From contig NZ_JAQSIP010000001.1 of NCBI RefSeq assembly GCF_028649475.1, forward strand, positions 186,001 through 250,000: a DNA stretch of 64,000 nt, read 5' to 3'. The notes under the pieces were generated by a model. It was not told where the DNA came from and ran no database searches. It was given only the letters and a program-made list of their open reading frames with translations. Positions 39,833-47,524 of the stretch are shown piece after piece. A program made the position numbers and the translations under genes. Position 1 is the stretch's first letter, and each line of letters starts with the position of its first letter. Source of the DNA: Curvibacter cyanobacteriorum (GTDB taxonomy: Bacteria > Pseudomonadota > Gammaproteobacteria > Burkholderiales > Burkholderiaceae_C).

Positions 39833-40882
39833 ATGATCACTTTCTTCAGCACCGAACACCAGCGCCACCATGGCGTCGAACTCAAGGACGCGGCCATCAA
39901 GCCGTCGTTCGAAAACCCCGGCCGTGCCGACACCATCCTGCAACAGGTGCGGCAGGCCGCGCTGGGCGACATCCAGCCGGGCCGGGCCCATGACAGCGCG
40001 CTGTATGTGGGGGCGCACAGCGAGCGCTATGTGCGCTTCTTGCAGCAGGCCTGGGCCGACTGGACGGCCACTGGCCAGACCCATGATGCCTTGCCCCTGA
40101 TCTGGCCGGTGCGTGACCTGCGCAGCGACCTGGAGCCCGCCACCATTGACGGCCGGTTGGGTTTTTACTCGATGGACGCGGGCAGCCCCATCACCGCGGG
40201 CACCTGGGCGGCGGTCAGTGCCAGCGCCGACCTGGCGCTGACGGGCGTGCAGACCGTGCTCGACGGCGCCCCCTCGGCCTTTGCGCTGTGTCGCCCGCCG
40301 GGTCACCATGCGGGCCCCGAGATGATGGGGGGCTATTGCTACCTCAACAACGCCGCCATCGCCGCCCACCACGCGCGCCGCCAGGGCGTGCAGCGGGTCG
40401 TGGTGCTGGATGTGGACTTCCACCACGGCAATGGCACGCAGAGCATTTTCTATGGCCGTGGCGACGTGCTGGTTGTCTCTCTGCATGGCGACCCGGTGCA
40501 CTGCTACCCGTACTTCTCGGGCCACGCCGACGAAACCGGGGCGGGCGCCGGACAGGGGTTCAACCTGAACCTGCCCCTGCCCAAGGGCACGGCCTGGCTG
40601 GCCTTCCGCGACGCCTTGGGCGTGGCCGCGCAGCGGGTGCGATCCTTTGCCCCGGAGCTGTTGGTGGTGTCGCTGGGCGTGGACACCTTCGAGCACGACC
40701 CGATCAGCCACTTCCGGCTCGCCAGCGCTGACTTTGTGCGCCTGGGCGAGGCCCTGGCGGGCTGGGGCTTGCCCACCTTGTTCGTGATGGAGGGCGGCTA
40801 TATGGTGGACGACATCGGTCGCAACGTGGTCAACGTGCTGCAGGGGTTTGAGGCCGGTGCGGCGGGGGCCCAACCGCTCTGA
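39833..40882 (+). CDS. Histone-deacetylase-family amidohydrolase (acetylpolyamine type)
   Basis: A 349-residue zinc amidohydrolase of the arginase/deacetylase fold. Motifs in order are CRPPGHHAGPEMMGGYCYLNNAAIAAHHAR (split across the active-site loop), VVVLDVDFHHGNGTQSIFY (zinc-ligand Asp and His), SLHGDPVHCYPYFSGHADETG, and SLGVDTFEHDPISHF with the second zinc Asp. FVMEGGYMVDDIGRNV closes the site. Bacterial relatives deacetylate acetylpolyamines or other acetylated amines. The N-terminus MITFFSTEHQRHHG and its first 110 residues resemble acetylpolyamine amidohydrolases. No operon partner is evident. Confidence 0.9.
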   Translation: MITFFSTEHQRHHGVELKDAAIKPSFENPGRADTILQQVRQAALGDIQPGRAHDSALYVGAHSERYVRFLQQAWADWTATGQTHDALPLIWPVRDLRSDLEPATIDGRLGFYSMDAGSPITAGTWAAVSASADLALTGVQTVLDGAPSAFALCRPPGHHAGPEMMGGYCYLNNAAIAAHHARRQGVQRVVVLDVDFHHGNGTQSIFYGRGDVLVVSLHGDPVHCYPYFSGHADETGAGAGQGFNLNLPLPKGTAWLAFRDALGVAAQRVRSFAPELLVVSLGVDTFEHDPISHFRLASADFVRLGEALAGWGLPTLFVMEGGYMVDDIGRNVVNVLQGFEAGAAGAQPL

Positions 40883-41004
40883 GCCCCCAGCCGGGGCAGC
40901 GCTGGGTTGGGGGCTTGGGGCCGGGGGATGCACGGTCGCCGCGAGGCCGTTAAGATGCCTTCCGCCGCCTCGGCCCGCGGGGTGGTGACCCCACTGACCC
41001 TGAG

Positions 41005-41649
41005 ATGACACGCATGATCCGCCTGAGTCTTTGGCGCTCCGAGCCTGAGTCCGTTTCTGCCCCCCCAGGGGCTGCCGGCGCGGCAGCGGCAGAGCAAGCA
41101 GCGCCCGCCTCCGTGGTCGACCCCGCAGCTCGTCGGCGCTGGCTGGGGGGCGCTTTGGTTACCAGTGCGGCCGCCTGGCTGGCTGGTTGTGCTGCGCCAC
41201 CACCCGTGACGCCCCCTGCGCCCAGCCCGCCTGTGGATTCGCCCGAAGCCGCGGCCGAAGTGCCCGCCACCCTCAGCGAGGCCGACAGCCAGGCCGTGAC
41301 CCTTTACGCCCTGGGCCTGGTGGGCACGCCCTACCGTTACGGCGGCAACACCCCCGAGTCGGGCTTTGATTGCAGCGGTCTGATCCGCCATGTGTACCGC
41401 ACCCAGGCCGGCTTGCCGGCGCCGCGCACGGTGGCGCAGTTGCAGGGCTGGGGCCGACCGGTGCCGCCCGCGGCACGCCGCACCGGGGACCTGGTGTTGT
41501 TCACGCGCGGGGGGCAGACCTCGCACGCGGGCATTTACGTGGGGCAGGGGCGTTTTGTGCATGCGCCCTCCACCGGCGGCCAGGTGCGCCTGGACGCCTT
41601 GAACGCCGCCCACTGGGCGCGACAGCAGGTGGCCTACCGGCGGCCCTGA
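41005..41649 (+). CDS. NlpC/P60-family lipoprotein, cell-wall endopeptidase
   Basis: A 214-residue predicted lipoprotein. The catalytic NlpC/P60 domain covers about residues 95-212. The nucleophile is Cys123 in GFDCSGLIRHVY and the base is His174 in TSHAGIYVG. GTPYRYGGNTPESGFDC is the standard lead-in. The signal RRRWLGGALVTSAAAWLAGC places the lipidated cysteine at residue 62, unusually far from the annotated ATG. An in-frame GTG at 41113 would give a normal 26-residue signal sequence, so the true start is uncertain. It probably cleaves D-iGlu-mDAP bonds in peptidoglycan from the periplasmic face. Confidence 0.87.
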   Translation: MTRMIRLSLWRSEPESVSAPPGAAGAAAAEQAAPASVVDPAARRRWLGGALVTSAAAWLAGCAAPPPVTPPAPSPPVDSPEAAAEVPATLSEADSQAVTLYALGLVGTPYRYGGNTPESGFDCSGLIRHVYRTQAGLPAPRTVAQLQGWGRPVPPAARRTGDLVLFTRGGQTSHAGIYVGQGRFVHAPSTGGQVRLDALNAAHWARQQVAYRRP

Positions 41650-41835
41650 GGGCCCATCTGCCTGGGCCGTGCGGCCTCCGCCTGAGGGCCCGTGGGGCCA
41701 GGGCTGGACCAGGGTCAGGCGCCTGACGGCTCATGACGGGGTCACTGATGAGCGGACCGACCCGCCTCGGGGGCTCCAGGCTGGCGGCTGGCGGACCCGA
41801 TGTGCTGGCGGGGCAGGCCAGGGCAGGGCGCCCCC

Positions 41836-42252
41836 TCAATCGATGGACGCGCTCCAGCGTTCGTTCCAGTCGCGGTTGCGTTCGATGTGGCGGCGGTCGC
41901 GTTTAGTGGGGCGGCCTTCCGACAGGCTCAGGGCGGGTTCGGGGGCCAGGCGCCGTTGCTCGGCGGCCTGTTCGCGCGCGGCCACGCTGGCGGCGGTTTC
42001 TTCGTACAGCTTCTGGGCCGCGGGGGCGGGGCCCCGTTGGGCGCTCAGGCCCAGCACCTGCACGGTGCGCTCGACCGGGCCCTGGCGCAGCTGAACCTGG
42101 TCGCCCGGACGCACTTCACGCGCCGGCTTGACGGCGGCACCGTTCACCGACACCCGGCCTTTGCTGATTTCTTCCACCGCGAGGCTGCGGGTTTTGTAGA
42201 AGCGGGCGGACCAAAGCCATTTGTCCAGCCGCAAGGAGGCAAGTTCGCTCAT
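41836..42252 (-). CDS. hslR: Heat-shock protein 15, S4-domain RNA-binding protein
   Basis: A 138-residue Hsp15 homologue. The S4 RNA-binding domain lies at residues 8-65 (RLDKWLWSARFYKTRSLAVEE, SKGRVSVNGAAVKPAREV, GDQVQL). A basic, Arg-rich tail (RPTKRDRRHIERN) follows. Hsp15 recognises 50S subunits carrying a stalled nascent chain with peptidyl-tRNA and helps recycle them. The gene is convergent with the NlpC gene. It sits 78 nt upstream of the histidine-kinase stop codon, with no visible functional link to it. Confidence 0.92.
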   Translation of the reverse strand: MSELASLRLDKWLWSARFYKTRSLAVEEISKGRVSVNGAAVKPAREVRPGDQVQLRQGPVERTVQVLGLSAQRGPAPAAQKLYEETAASVAAREQAAEQRRLAPEPALSLSEGRPTKRDRRHIERNRDWNERWSASID

Positions 42253-42330
42253 GCCTGAATTGTGCCCTGCACGGGCCGCCCGCTGCGCGGCGGGGGTTTT
42301 GTGCCCGCAGGGCGGCGTGGCCGGGCTGCC

Positions 42331-43758
42331 TCAAGGCGCCGCAGCGTCGGCGAGGCGCTGCAGCGGCAGGCGCACACAGGCGTCCAGGCCCTGCACGCGG
42401 CCCCCGTGCTCGCGGTTCTTCAGGGTGATGCGGCCGTGCAAGGCCTGCACGATGTCGTGGCAGATGGTCAGCCCCAGGCCCGTGCCGCCGGGCACATCGC
42501 CGGTCCAGAACGGCTGGAACAGGCGCTCTCGTTGCTGGGGGCTGAGGCCGGGGCCCTGGTCGCTGACGGTCAGCACGGCGTGCTCCGCGTCCGTCGTCAA
42601 ATGAATGCCCAAGCGCCCTCCAGGTGGGCTGTGGCGGATGGCGTTGTGCAGCAGGTTGCGCACCAGTTCACGTAGCATCCAGTCGTGAGCGGGCACCGTC
42701 AGCGCCGACGCGTGCAGCTCAAAGTCCAGGCTGCGCTCGGCCACCAGGGGCGACAGGTCCAGGGCCACATCCCGCAACACCTCGGCCAGGTCGACTTGCG
42801 GTGCATCGCTTTGCTGGCGCAACTGCTCCACCTTGGCCAGGGCCAGCATCTGGTTGGCCAGTTGGGTGGCGCGCTCCACGGTGTCGTTGATCTCCAGCAG
42901 CGCGGTGTGGGGCTCGACATCGCCGCGCAGCGCAGACTGCACCTGAACCTTGAGCACTGCCAGCGGCGTGCGCAGCTGGTGCGAGGTGTCGCGCACGAAG
43001 CGCTTCTGGTGGTCCAGCAGGCTTTGCAGGCGCACCATCAACTGGTTGGTGGCGTCGATCAGGGGCAGCAGCTCGCGTGGCGCGTCGGGGGCGCTGATGC
43101 GGTTGAGCTCGCCCTCCTGGCGCTGTTGCAGCTCGGCGCTGATGCGCCGCACCGGTCGGGTGGCGCGCTGCACCACGGTGGTCACGATGACGATGATGAC
43201 CGCCACCAGCACGCCCTGGCGCAGCAGGGACGCCAGCATGATGTCGCGCACCATGGTGTCGCGCAGGCCCACGGTTTCGGCCACCTGCACCATCGCCATG
43301 CCCCGCCCGTTTTCGCTCACCACCGGTTGCAGCAGCACCGCCACCCGCACCCGGTCGTCGAGGTAGTGGTCGTCGTAGAAATGCACCAGCGCCGAGTAGC
43401 GGCTGGGGGGCAGTGCCTGGCGTGGCCAGGCGGGCAGGGCTTCGAAGCCGCTGACCCACTGGCCGTTGACGTCCGAGACGCGGTAATACATGCGGCTTTG
43501 GATGTCGGTCTCGAAGGCCTCCAGCGCCGCGTGCGGCACCCTCACCTGCAGGCGGGCCAGCTCGTCATAGCCCTCCACGGTGAGCAGTTCTCCGATCGAT
43601 TTGGCCGAGGCCAGCAGGGTGCGGTCGTAGGCCGACTGCACGGCTTTCTGGGTGTCGGTGTAGAGCGTCCAGCTGTTGATCAGCACATAGACGCCGATCG
43701 GCACCAGCAGGCCCAGCAGCAGGTAGCGGCGCAGCGAGAGGCGGCGTGGCGCGTTCAT
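42331..43758 (-). CDS. tctE: Sensor histidine kinase TctE
   Basis: A 475-residue membrane kinase. The first helix (YLLLGLLVPIGVYVLINSW) and the second (VLVAVIIVIVTTVV) enclose a periplasmic sensor of the 2CSK_N type seen in TctE proteins (DRTLLASAKSIGELLTVEGYDELARLQ is its start, split here for length). HAMP and the phosphoacceptor domain follow, with His260 in DTSHQLRTPLAVL. The ATPase has the N-box NLLHNAIRHSPPGG, then DQGPGLS and GGTGLGLTIC. It overlaps tctD by 4 nt and phosphorylates it in response to extracytoplasmic tricarboxylate. It is divergent from the porin-tctCBA set, as in Pseudomonas aeruginosa. Confidence 0.9.
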   Translation of the reverse strand: MNAPRRLSLRRYLLLGLLVPIGVYVLINSWTLYTDTQKAVQSAYDRTLLASAKSIGELLTVEGYDELARLQVRVPHAALEAFETDIQSRMYYRVSDVNGQWVSGFEALPAWPRQALPPSRYSALVHFYDDHYLDDRVRVAVLLQPVVSENGRGMAMVQVAETVGLRDTMVRDIMLASLLRQGVLVAVIIVIVTTVVQRATRPVRRISAELQQRQEGELNRISAPDAPRELLPLIDATNQLMVRLQSLLDHQKRFVRDTSHQLRTPLAVLKVQVQSALRGDVEPHTALLEINDTVERATQLANQMLALAKVEQLRQQSDAPQVDLAEVLRDVALDLSPLVAERSLDFELHASALTVPAHDWMLRELVRNLLHNAIRHSPPGGRLGIHLTTDAEHAVLTVSDQGPGLSPQQRERLFQPFWTGDVPGGTGLGLTICHDIVQALHGRITLKNREHGGRVQGLDACVRLPLQRLADAAAP

Positions 43759-44435
43759 GTTTCGGCCTTGAGCAGGTAGCCCAGCCCGCGCAGGGTCATC
43801 AGGCTGACCTGGGCTTGGGTCAGTTTCTTGCGCAGGCGGTAGACCACCACCTCAATGGCTTCCAGCTGCACGGTCTCGTCGTCGGGGAACACCAGCGCAA
43901 ACAGGCGCTCTTTGCTCACCGCGTGACCGGGGCGGCTGATCAGGACCTGCAGCAGGGTTTGCTCGCGCGGGCTGAGGTCCAGCACCTCGCCGCGCAGGTA
44001 GAAGGCGCCGTTCTCATTGTCGAACTCGAGGTCACCCAGCTGCTGGCGTTGCTCGGGCGCAGGGACTGCCGGCGGCTGATGGCGCCGGTGCAGTGCGCGC
44101 AAGCGGGCCTCGAGTTCGTCGAGGTCAAAGGGCTTGGCCAGGTAGTCGTCGGCCCCGCTGTTGAGGCCGATGACCCGGTCGCCCACGGTGCCGCGCGCGG
44201 TCAGGATCAGCACCGGCGTGCGCAGCCCCGCCCGGCGTGCCTGGTCCAGCACATGCAGGCCGTCCAGCCCGGGCAGGCTGAGGTCCAGCACCACCACATC
44301 AGGTTGACGCTCTTGCCAGCAGGCCAGGGCCAGTGAACCGTCCTCACAGAGGCTGACCTCGATCTGCCGCCGCGACAGGGCTCGCTGCAGGGCGGTTTGC
44401 ATCGAGCGGTCATCTTCGATCAGCAGGAGCTTCAT
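43755..44435 (-). CDS. tctD: Response regulator TctD (OmpR family)
   Basis: A 226-residue two-domain regulator. The receiver has the acidic pocket IEDD (residues 6-9), phosphoacceptor Asp51 in VVVLDLSLPG, the conserved Thr in LILTARG and the Lys in DDYLAKPFD. The OmpR-type winged helix follows from about residue 125 (LDLSPREQTLLQVLISRPGH, then VYRLRKKL). The ATG follows GAAGCTCCT-type spacing on the minus strand without a strong ribosome site. The expected target is the divergent porin-tctCBA promoter in the 189-bp gap, which contains a palindrome at 44455-44466. Confidence 0.92.
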   Translation of the reverse strand: MKLLLIEDDRSMQTALQRALSRRQIEVSLCEDGSLALACWQERQPDVVVLDLSLPGLDGLHVLDQARRAGLRTPVLILTARGTVGDRVIGLNSGADDYLAKPFDLDELEARLRALHRRHQPPAVPAPEQRQQLGDLEFDNENGAFYLRGEVLDLSPREQTLLQVLISRPGHAVSKERLFALVFPDDETVQLEAIEVVVYRLRKKLTQAQVSLMTLRGLGYLLKAET

Positions 44436-44454
44436 GGGAGGGCGTTAAAAATCT

Positions 44455-44466
44455 AGGGTTAACCCT
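44455..44466. promoter_or_regulatory. 12-bp palindrome upstream of tctD
   Basis: AGGGTTAACCCT, a perfect palindrome 19 bp upstream of the tctD start codon in the tctD/porin divergent region. It may be an operator for autoregulation. Three GACAG motifs near 44509-44555 on the porin side are other candidate sites. Confidence 0.45.
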
Positions 44467-44624
44467 GAAAAATGGGGGTGGGGGCCCCCTGGCACTGTGG
44501 CGAGGCGGCGACAGAATCATCATAAACAGCGCACTGTCACGTCTCGACAGCAGATTGACAGGTCGTTTACATAGCATCGCGCTGCAGTCCTCCAAGACGC
44601 ATCAACCCATAAGGAGACACCTAC

Positions 44625-45689
44625 GTGAAAAAGACTTCTTTGGCCCTGGCGGCCGCCAGCCTGTTGGCCGCTTCGGCAGCCCAAGCGCAATCGGTCGAGA
44701 TCTTCGGCCTGCTTGACCTCAACTACCTGCATGTGAACAGCGATGGCAATGGTTCCATCAACAAGATCGGCAGCGACGGCAACCTGTCCAGCCGCCTCGG
44801 TTTCCGTGGCACCGAAGACCTCGGTGGCGGTCTGAAGGCTGGCTTCTGGCTTGAAGGCGCCCTGAACCCGCAAGACGGCTCTGGTGGCACCACCAGCACC
44901 ACCAACCAGCCTGGCGGCTCCGCCGGCAGCGGCGGCTTCACCTTTGGTCGCCGTTCCACTGTCAGCCTGAGCAGCCAGTATGGTGAGCTGCGCGTGGGCC
45001 GTGACTACGTGCCGGGTTTCTGGAACCTGTCGCACTTCAGCCCCTTCGGCACCAACGGCATTGGTTCGTCGAGCTTCCTGTTCTACCCCGTGCCCAGCGG
45101 CGCGCGCATCACGCATGTGCGTGCGTCCAACTCGGTGGGTTACTTCCTGCCCAAGCTCGGTGGTTTCTATGGCCAGGCCATGATGGCCTTCGGCAACAAC
45201 CCCTCGACCGCTGGCGCCAAGAGCGACGACGGCAATGTGACCGGCATCCGCCTGGGTTACGAACAAGGTCCGTTCAACATCGCTGCAGCGACCAACCGCA
45301 CCCAGAACGTGACCCTGGGCAACTACACCCAGCGCAACATCGGCGCCAGCTACAACTTCGGTGTGGTCAAGGCCATGGCGCTGTGGGGTGAGAACATCAC
45401 GGGCGTGCAGAAGACCACCACCAAGCTGATTGGTGCCCATGTGCCGGTCGGCCAGACCGGCCAAGTTCGCCTGGCTTACTCGACCCTGAGCGCCAAGGGC
45501 GTGGCCAACGACGCCAACCACCTGGCCCTGGGCTATGTGCACACCCTGTCCAAGCGCACCGCGGTCTATGGTCACTATGCGCGCATCAGCAACAAGAACA
45601 ACGGCACCGCTTTTGACCTGGGCCTGGGCGTGACCCGCCCGGGTGGCAGCAGTACCGGTTACGAGTTCGGTATCCGCCATTCGTTCTGA
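44625..45689 (+). CDS. Trimeric outer-membrane porin (Omp32 type)
   Basis: A 354-residue Gram-negative porin (PF13609). A 22-residue signal peptide (MKKTSLALAAASLLAASAAQAQ) precedes a 16-strand barrel starting SVEIFGLLDLNYLHV. The eyelet segments SSRLGFRGTEDLGGGLKAGFWLEG and GRRSTVSLSSQYGELRVGRDYVPGF are as in betaproteobacterial porins. The last residues EFGIRHSF end in the Phe recognised by the Bam complex. It lies immediately upstream of tctC. In P. aeruginosa the equivalent slot holds the tricarboxylate porin OpdH, so this porin probably passes tricarboxylates. AAGGAGA precedes the start. Confidence 0.92.
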   Translation: MKKTSLALAAASLLAASAAQAQSVEIFGLLDLNYLHVNSDGNGSINKIGSDGNLSSRLGFRGTEDLGGGLKAGFWLEGALNPQDGSGGTTSTTNQPGGSAGSGGFTFGRRSTVSLSSQYGELRVGRDYVPGFWNLSHFSPFGTNGIGSSSFLFYPVPSGARITHVRASNSVGYFLPKLGGFYGQAMMAFGNNPSTAGAKSDDGNVTGIRLGYEQGPFNIAAATNRTQNVTLGNYTQRNIGASYNFGVVKAMALWGENITGVQKTTTKLIGAHVPVGQTGQVRLAYSTLSAKGVANDANHLALGYVHTLSKRTAVYGHYARISNKNNGTAFDLGLGVTRPGGSSTGYEFGIRHSF

Positions 45690-45697
45690 GTGTCGGC

Positions 45698-45722
45698 TCG
45701 CGCAGCCCGGCGGGCTGCGCGA
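45698..45722 (+). terminator. Strong hairpin between porin and tctC
   Basis: TCGCGCAGCCC and GGGCTGCGCGA form a perfect 11-bp stem with a 3-nt loop (GGC), 9 nt after the porin stop codon. No U-tract follows. It could partly terminate transcription or protect an abundant porin mRNA from 3' decay. Confidence 0.55.
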
Positions 45723-45811
45723 ACGGGGCCAGGCGCTTGAAGCCGTTAGCATCAAGACGCCGAGCCTGGCCCCGGCGCAAATCCATCCATAACGAGACAA
45801 GAGACAACACC

Positions 45812-46774
45812 ATGCGTCGAAGCGAATTTCTCCAATCCTTGCTGGGCCTGGCCTTGGTGGGCGGCCTCAGCCAGAACGCCGCCCATGCGGCCAACAACCT
45901 CAAGATGATGGTGCCAGCCAACCCCGGTGGTGGCTGGGACACCACTGGCCGAGCCCTTGGCAAGGCCTTGCAGGACAGCGGCGGCGCCAGTGCGGTCAGC
46001 TACGACAACAAGGGCGGTGCGGCCGGTGCCATCGGCCTGGCCCAGTTCGTCAACGCCAGCAAGGGCGATCCCAATGCCCTGATGGTGATGGGTGCGGTCA
46101 TGCTGGGCGGCATCATCACCGGCAAGCCGCCCGTGTCGTTGTCGCAAGCCACGCCGCTGGCCCGACTGACGACCGAATACAACGTGTTTGTGCTGCCGGC
46201 CAACTCGCCCTTCAACTCGATGAAGGACCTGGTGGCCCAGTTGCAGAAAGACCCGGGCAGCATCAAGTGGGGCGGCGGTTCGCGCGGCTCCACCGAGCAT
46301 ATCGCCGCGGCCATGATTGCGCGTGCCGTGGGTGTCGACCCGGCCCGCATCAACTACGTGGCCTTCCGCGGGGGTGGCGAGGCCACCGCGGCGGTGCTGG
46401 GTGGCAACGTCACCGTGGGCGGCAGCGGTTACAGCGAATTCGCCGAGTACATCAAGGCCGGCAAGATGCGCCCCTTGGCCGTGACCTCGGGCAGCCGCAT
46501 CAAGGGCATCGATGTGCCCACCCTCAAGGAGCAGGGCATCCCGGTCGAGATCGGCAACTGGCGCGGTGTGTACGGGGCCCCGGGCATCACCCCGGCGCAG
46601 CGTCAGGCGCTGATTGACTTGATCGTCAACGCCACCAAGCACCGCACCTGGCAAGAACTGCTCGAAAAGAACGGCTGGACCCCGGCCCTGTTGACCGGCG
46701 ATGCGTTCGGCAACTTCGTCGACGACGAGTTCGCCAGCCTGCGCGCCACGATGGTCAAGTCCGGCATGGTCTGA
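45812..46774 (+). CDS. tctC: TctC tricarboxylate-binding protein (Bug family)
   Basis: A 320-residue periplasmic binding protein with signal peptide MRRSEFLQSLLGLALVGGLSQNAAHA. Hallmarks are MMVPANPGGGWDTTGRALGKAL, YDNKGGAAGAIGLAQFVN, INYVAFRGGGEATAAVLGGNV and EFAEYIKAGKMRPLAVTSG. It delivers citrate or another tricarboxylate to the TctA/TctB permease. It is more divergent from the standard Bug pattern than the protein at 35498 and closer to TctC proper (GGGWDTTGR). Hairpins on both sides suggest its mRNA level is set separately from tctBA. Confidence 0.9.
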   Translation: MRRSEFLQSLLGLALVGGLSQNAAHAANNLKMMVPANPGGGWDTTGRALGKALQDSGGASAVSYDNKGGAAGAIGLAQFVNASKGDPNALMVMGAVMLGGIITGKPPVSLSQATPLARLTTEYNVFVLPANSPFNSMKDLVAQLQKDPGSIKWGGGSRGSTEHIAAAMIARAVGVDPARINYVAFRGGGEATAAVLGGNVTVGGSGYSEFAEYIKAGKMRPLAVTSGSRIKGIDVPTLKEQGIPVEIGNWRGVYGAPGITPAQRQALIDLIVNATKHRTWQELLEKNGWTPALLTGDAFGNFVDDEFASLRATMVKSGMV

Positions 46775-46864
46775 GCCCAGGCCAGGCAGCGCGGCCCACG
46801 GGGGCTTGTGGCTGCCGGGCCGGCCCCGATGGCCGGCCGCCCCCGTCCCCGGCCGGTGCTGGGG

Positions 46865-46895
46865 GGGCCCCCGTCGGGGGCCCGTTTCACTGAAT
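46865..46895 (+). terminator. Hairpin between tctC and tctB
   Basis: GGGCCCCC (46865-46872) and GGGGGCCC (46876-46883) form a perfect 8-bp stem with a 3-nt loop, followed by GTTTCACTG. Such a partial terminator or stabiliser often separates an abundant binding protein from scarce membrane subunits. Confidence 0.55.
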
Positions 46896-46986
46896 GATTT
46901 TCTTCTGATCCGAGCCCTTGGGGCTGCACCGGAGCGGCTTTTTGCTGCTGCCGTGGCAGTGCCGGGCCTTGTTGGAGCTTCTCCCC

Positions 46987-47502
46987 ATGTCCACTCACTC
47001 CTCAAGCTCTCCACGCTGGCAAACCGCTGTCGGGCTGGCCGCGCTGCTGTTGTCCGCCTTGCTGGCCTGGGGCGCGATGGGCATTTCGGCCGAGGCGGGT
47101 TACGCCGGCGTCGGCCCCAATTTCCTGCCCTGGATCGTCACCGGTGCGATGGCCCTGTGTGCCGTGGCGCTGTTGGTGCAGAGCCTCAGTGGTGGTTTTC
47201 GCCACCTTGAGGAAGCGTCAGGCGCCGAGCGCGGTCACTGGGGCGGTTTTGCCTGGGTCAGCGCAGCCTTGCTGATGAACGCCCTGTTGATCACCACCCT
47301 GGGCTTTGTGCTGAGTTGCACGCTGTGCTTTGTGCTGGCCGTGCGGGGCTTCCGCAGCGCGGAGGACCGCCTGGATCTGAGCCTGCGCGCCCTGTTGCAA
47401 GACACGTTGATCGGCCTGGCGATCTCAGCCCCGGTGTACTGGATGTTCACCAAGCTGCTGGCCATCAACCTGCCGGGTCTGACCGGCACTGGCTGGCTGT
47501 GA
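46987..47502 (+). CDS. tctB: TctB small permease subunit
   Basis: A 171-residue membrane protein (PF07331) with four predicted helices (TAVGLAALLLSALLAWGAMG, FLPWIVTGAMALCAVALLVQ, GFAWVSAALLMNALLITTLG and the C-terminal IGLAISAPVYWMFTKLLAI). It ends in INLPGLTGTGWL, a typical TctB tail. It partners TctA in the tripartite tricarboxylate transporter. The ATG with GGAG about 10 nt upstream is preferred over upstream in-frame starts that run into the tctC-tctB hairpin. tctA begins 22 nt downstream. Confidence 0.9.
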   Translation: MSTHSSSSPRWQTAVGLAALLLSALLAWGAMGISAEAGYAGVGPNFLPWIVTGAMALCAVALLVQSLSGGFRHLEEASGAERGHWGGFAWVSAALLMNALLITTLGFVLSCTLCFVLAVRGFRSAEDRLDLSLRALLQDTLIGLAISAPVYWMFTKLLAINLPGLTGTGWL

Positions 47503-47524
47503 GCCGGTCCTTTGGAGAGTGAAC

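Noticed and set aside
39833-40882. A eukaryote-derived histone deacetylase
   Set aside because: The protein matches the ordinary bacterial acetylpolyamine amidohydrolase type and its base composition is like its neighbours, so no recent transfer is indicated.
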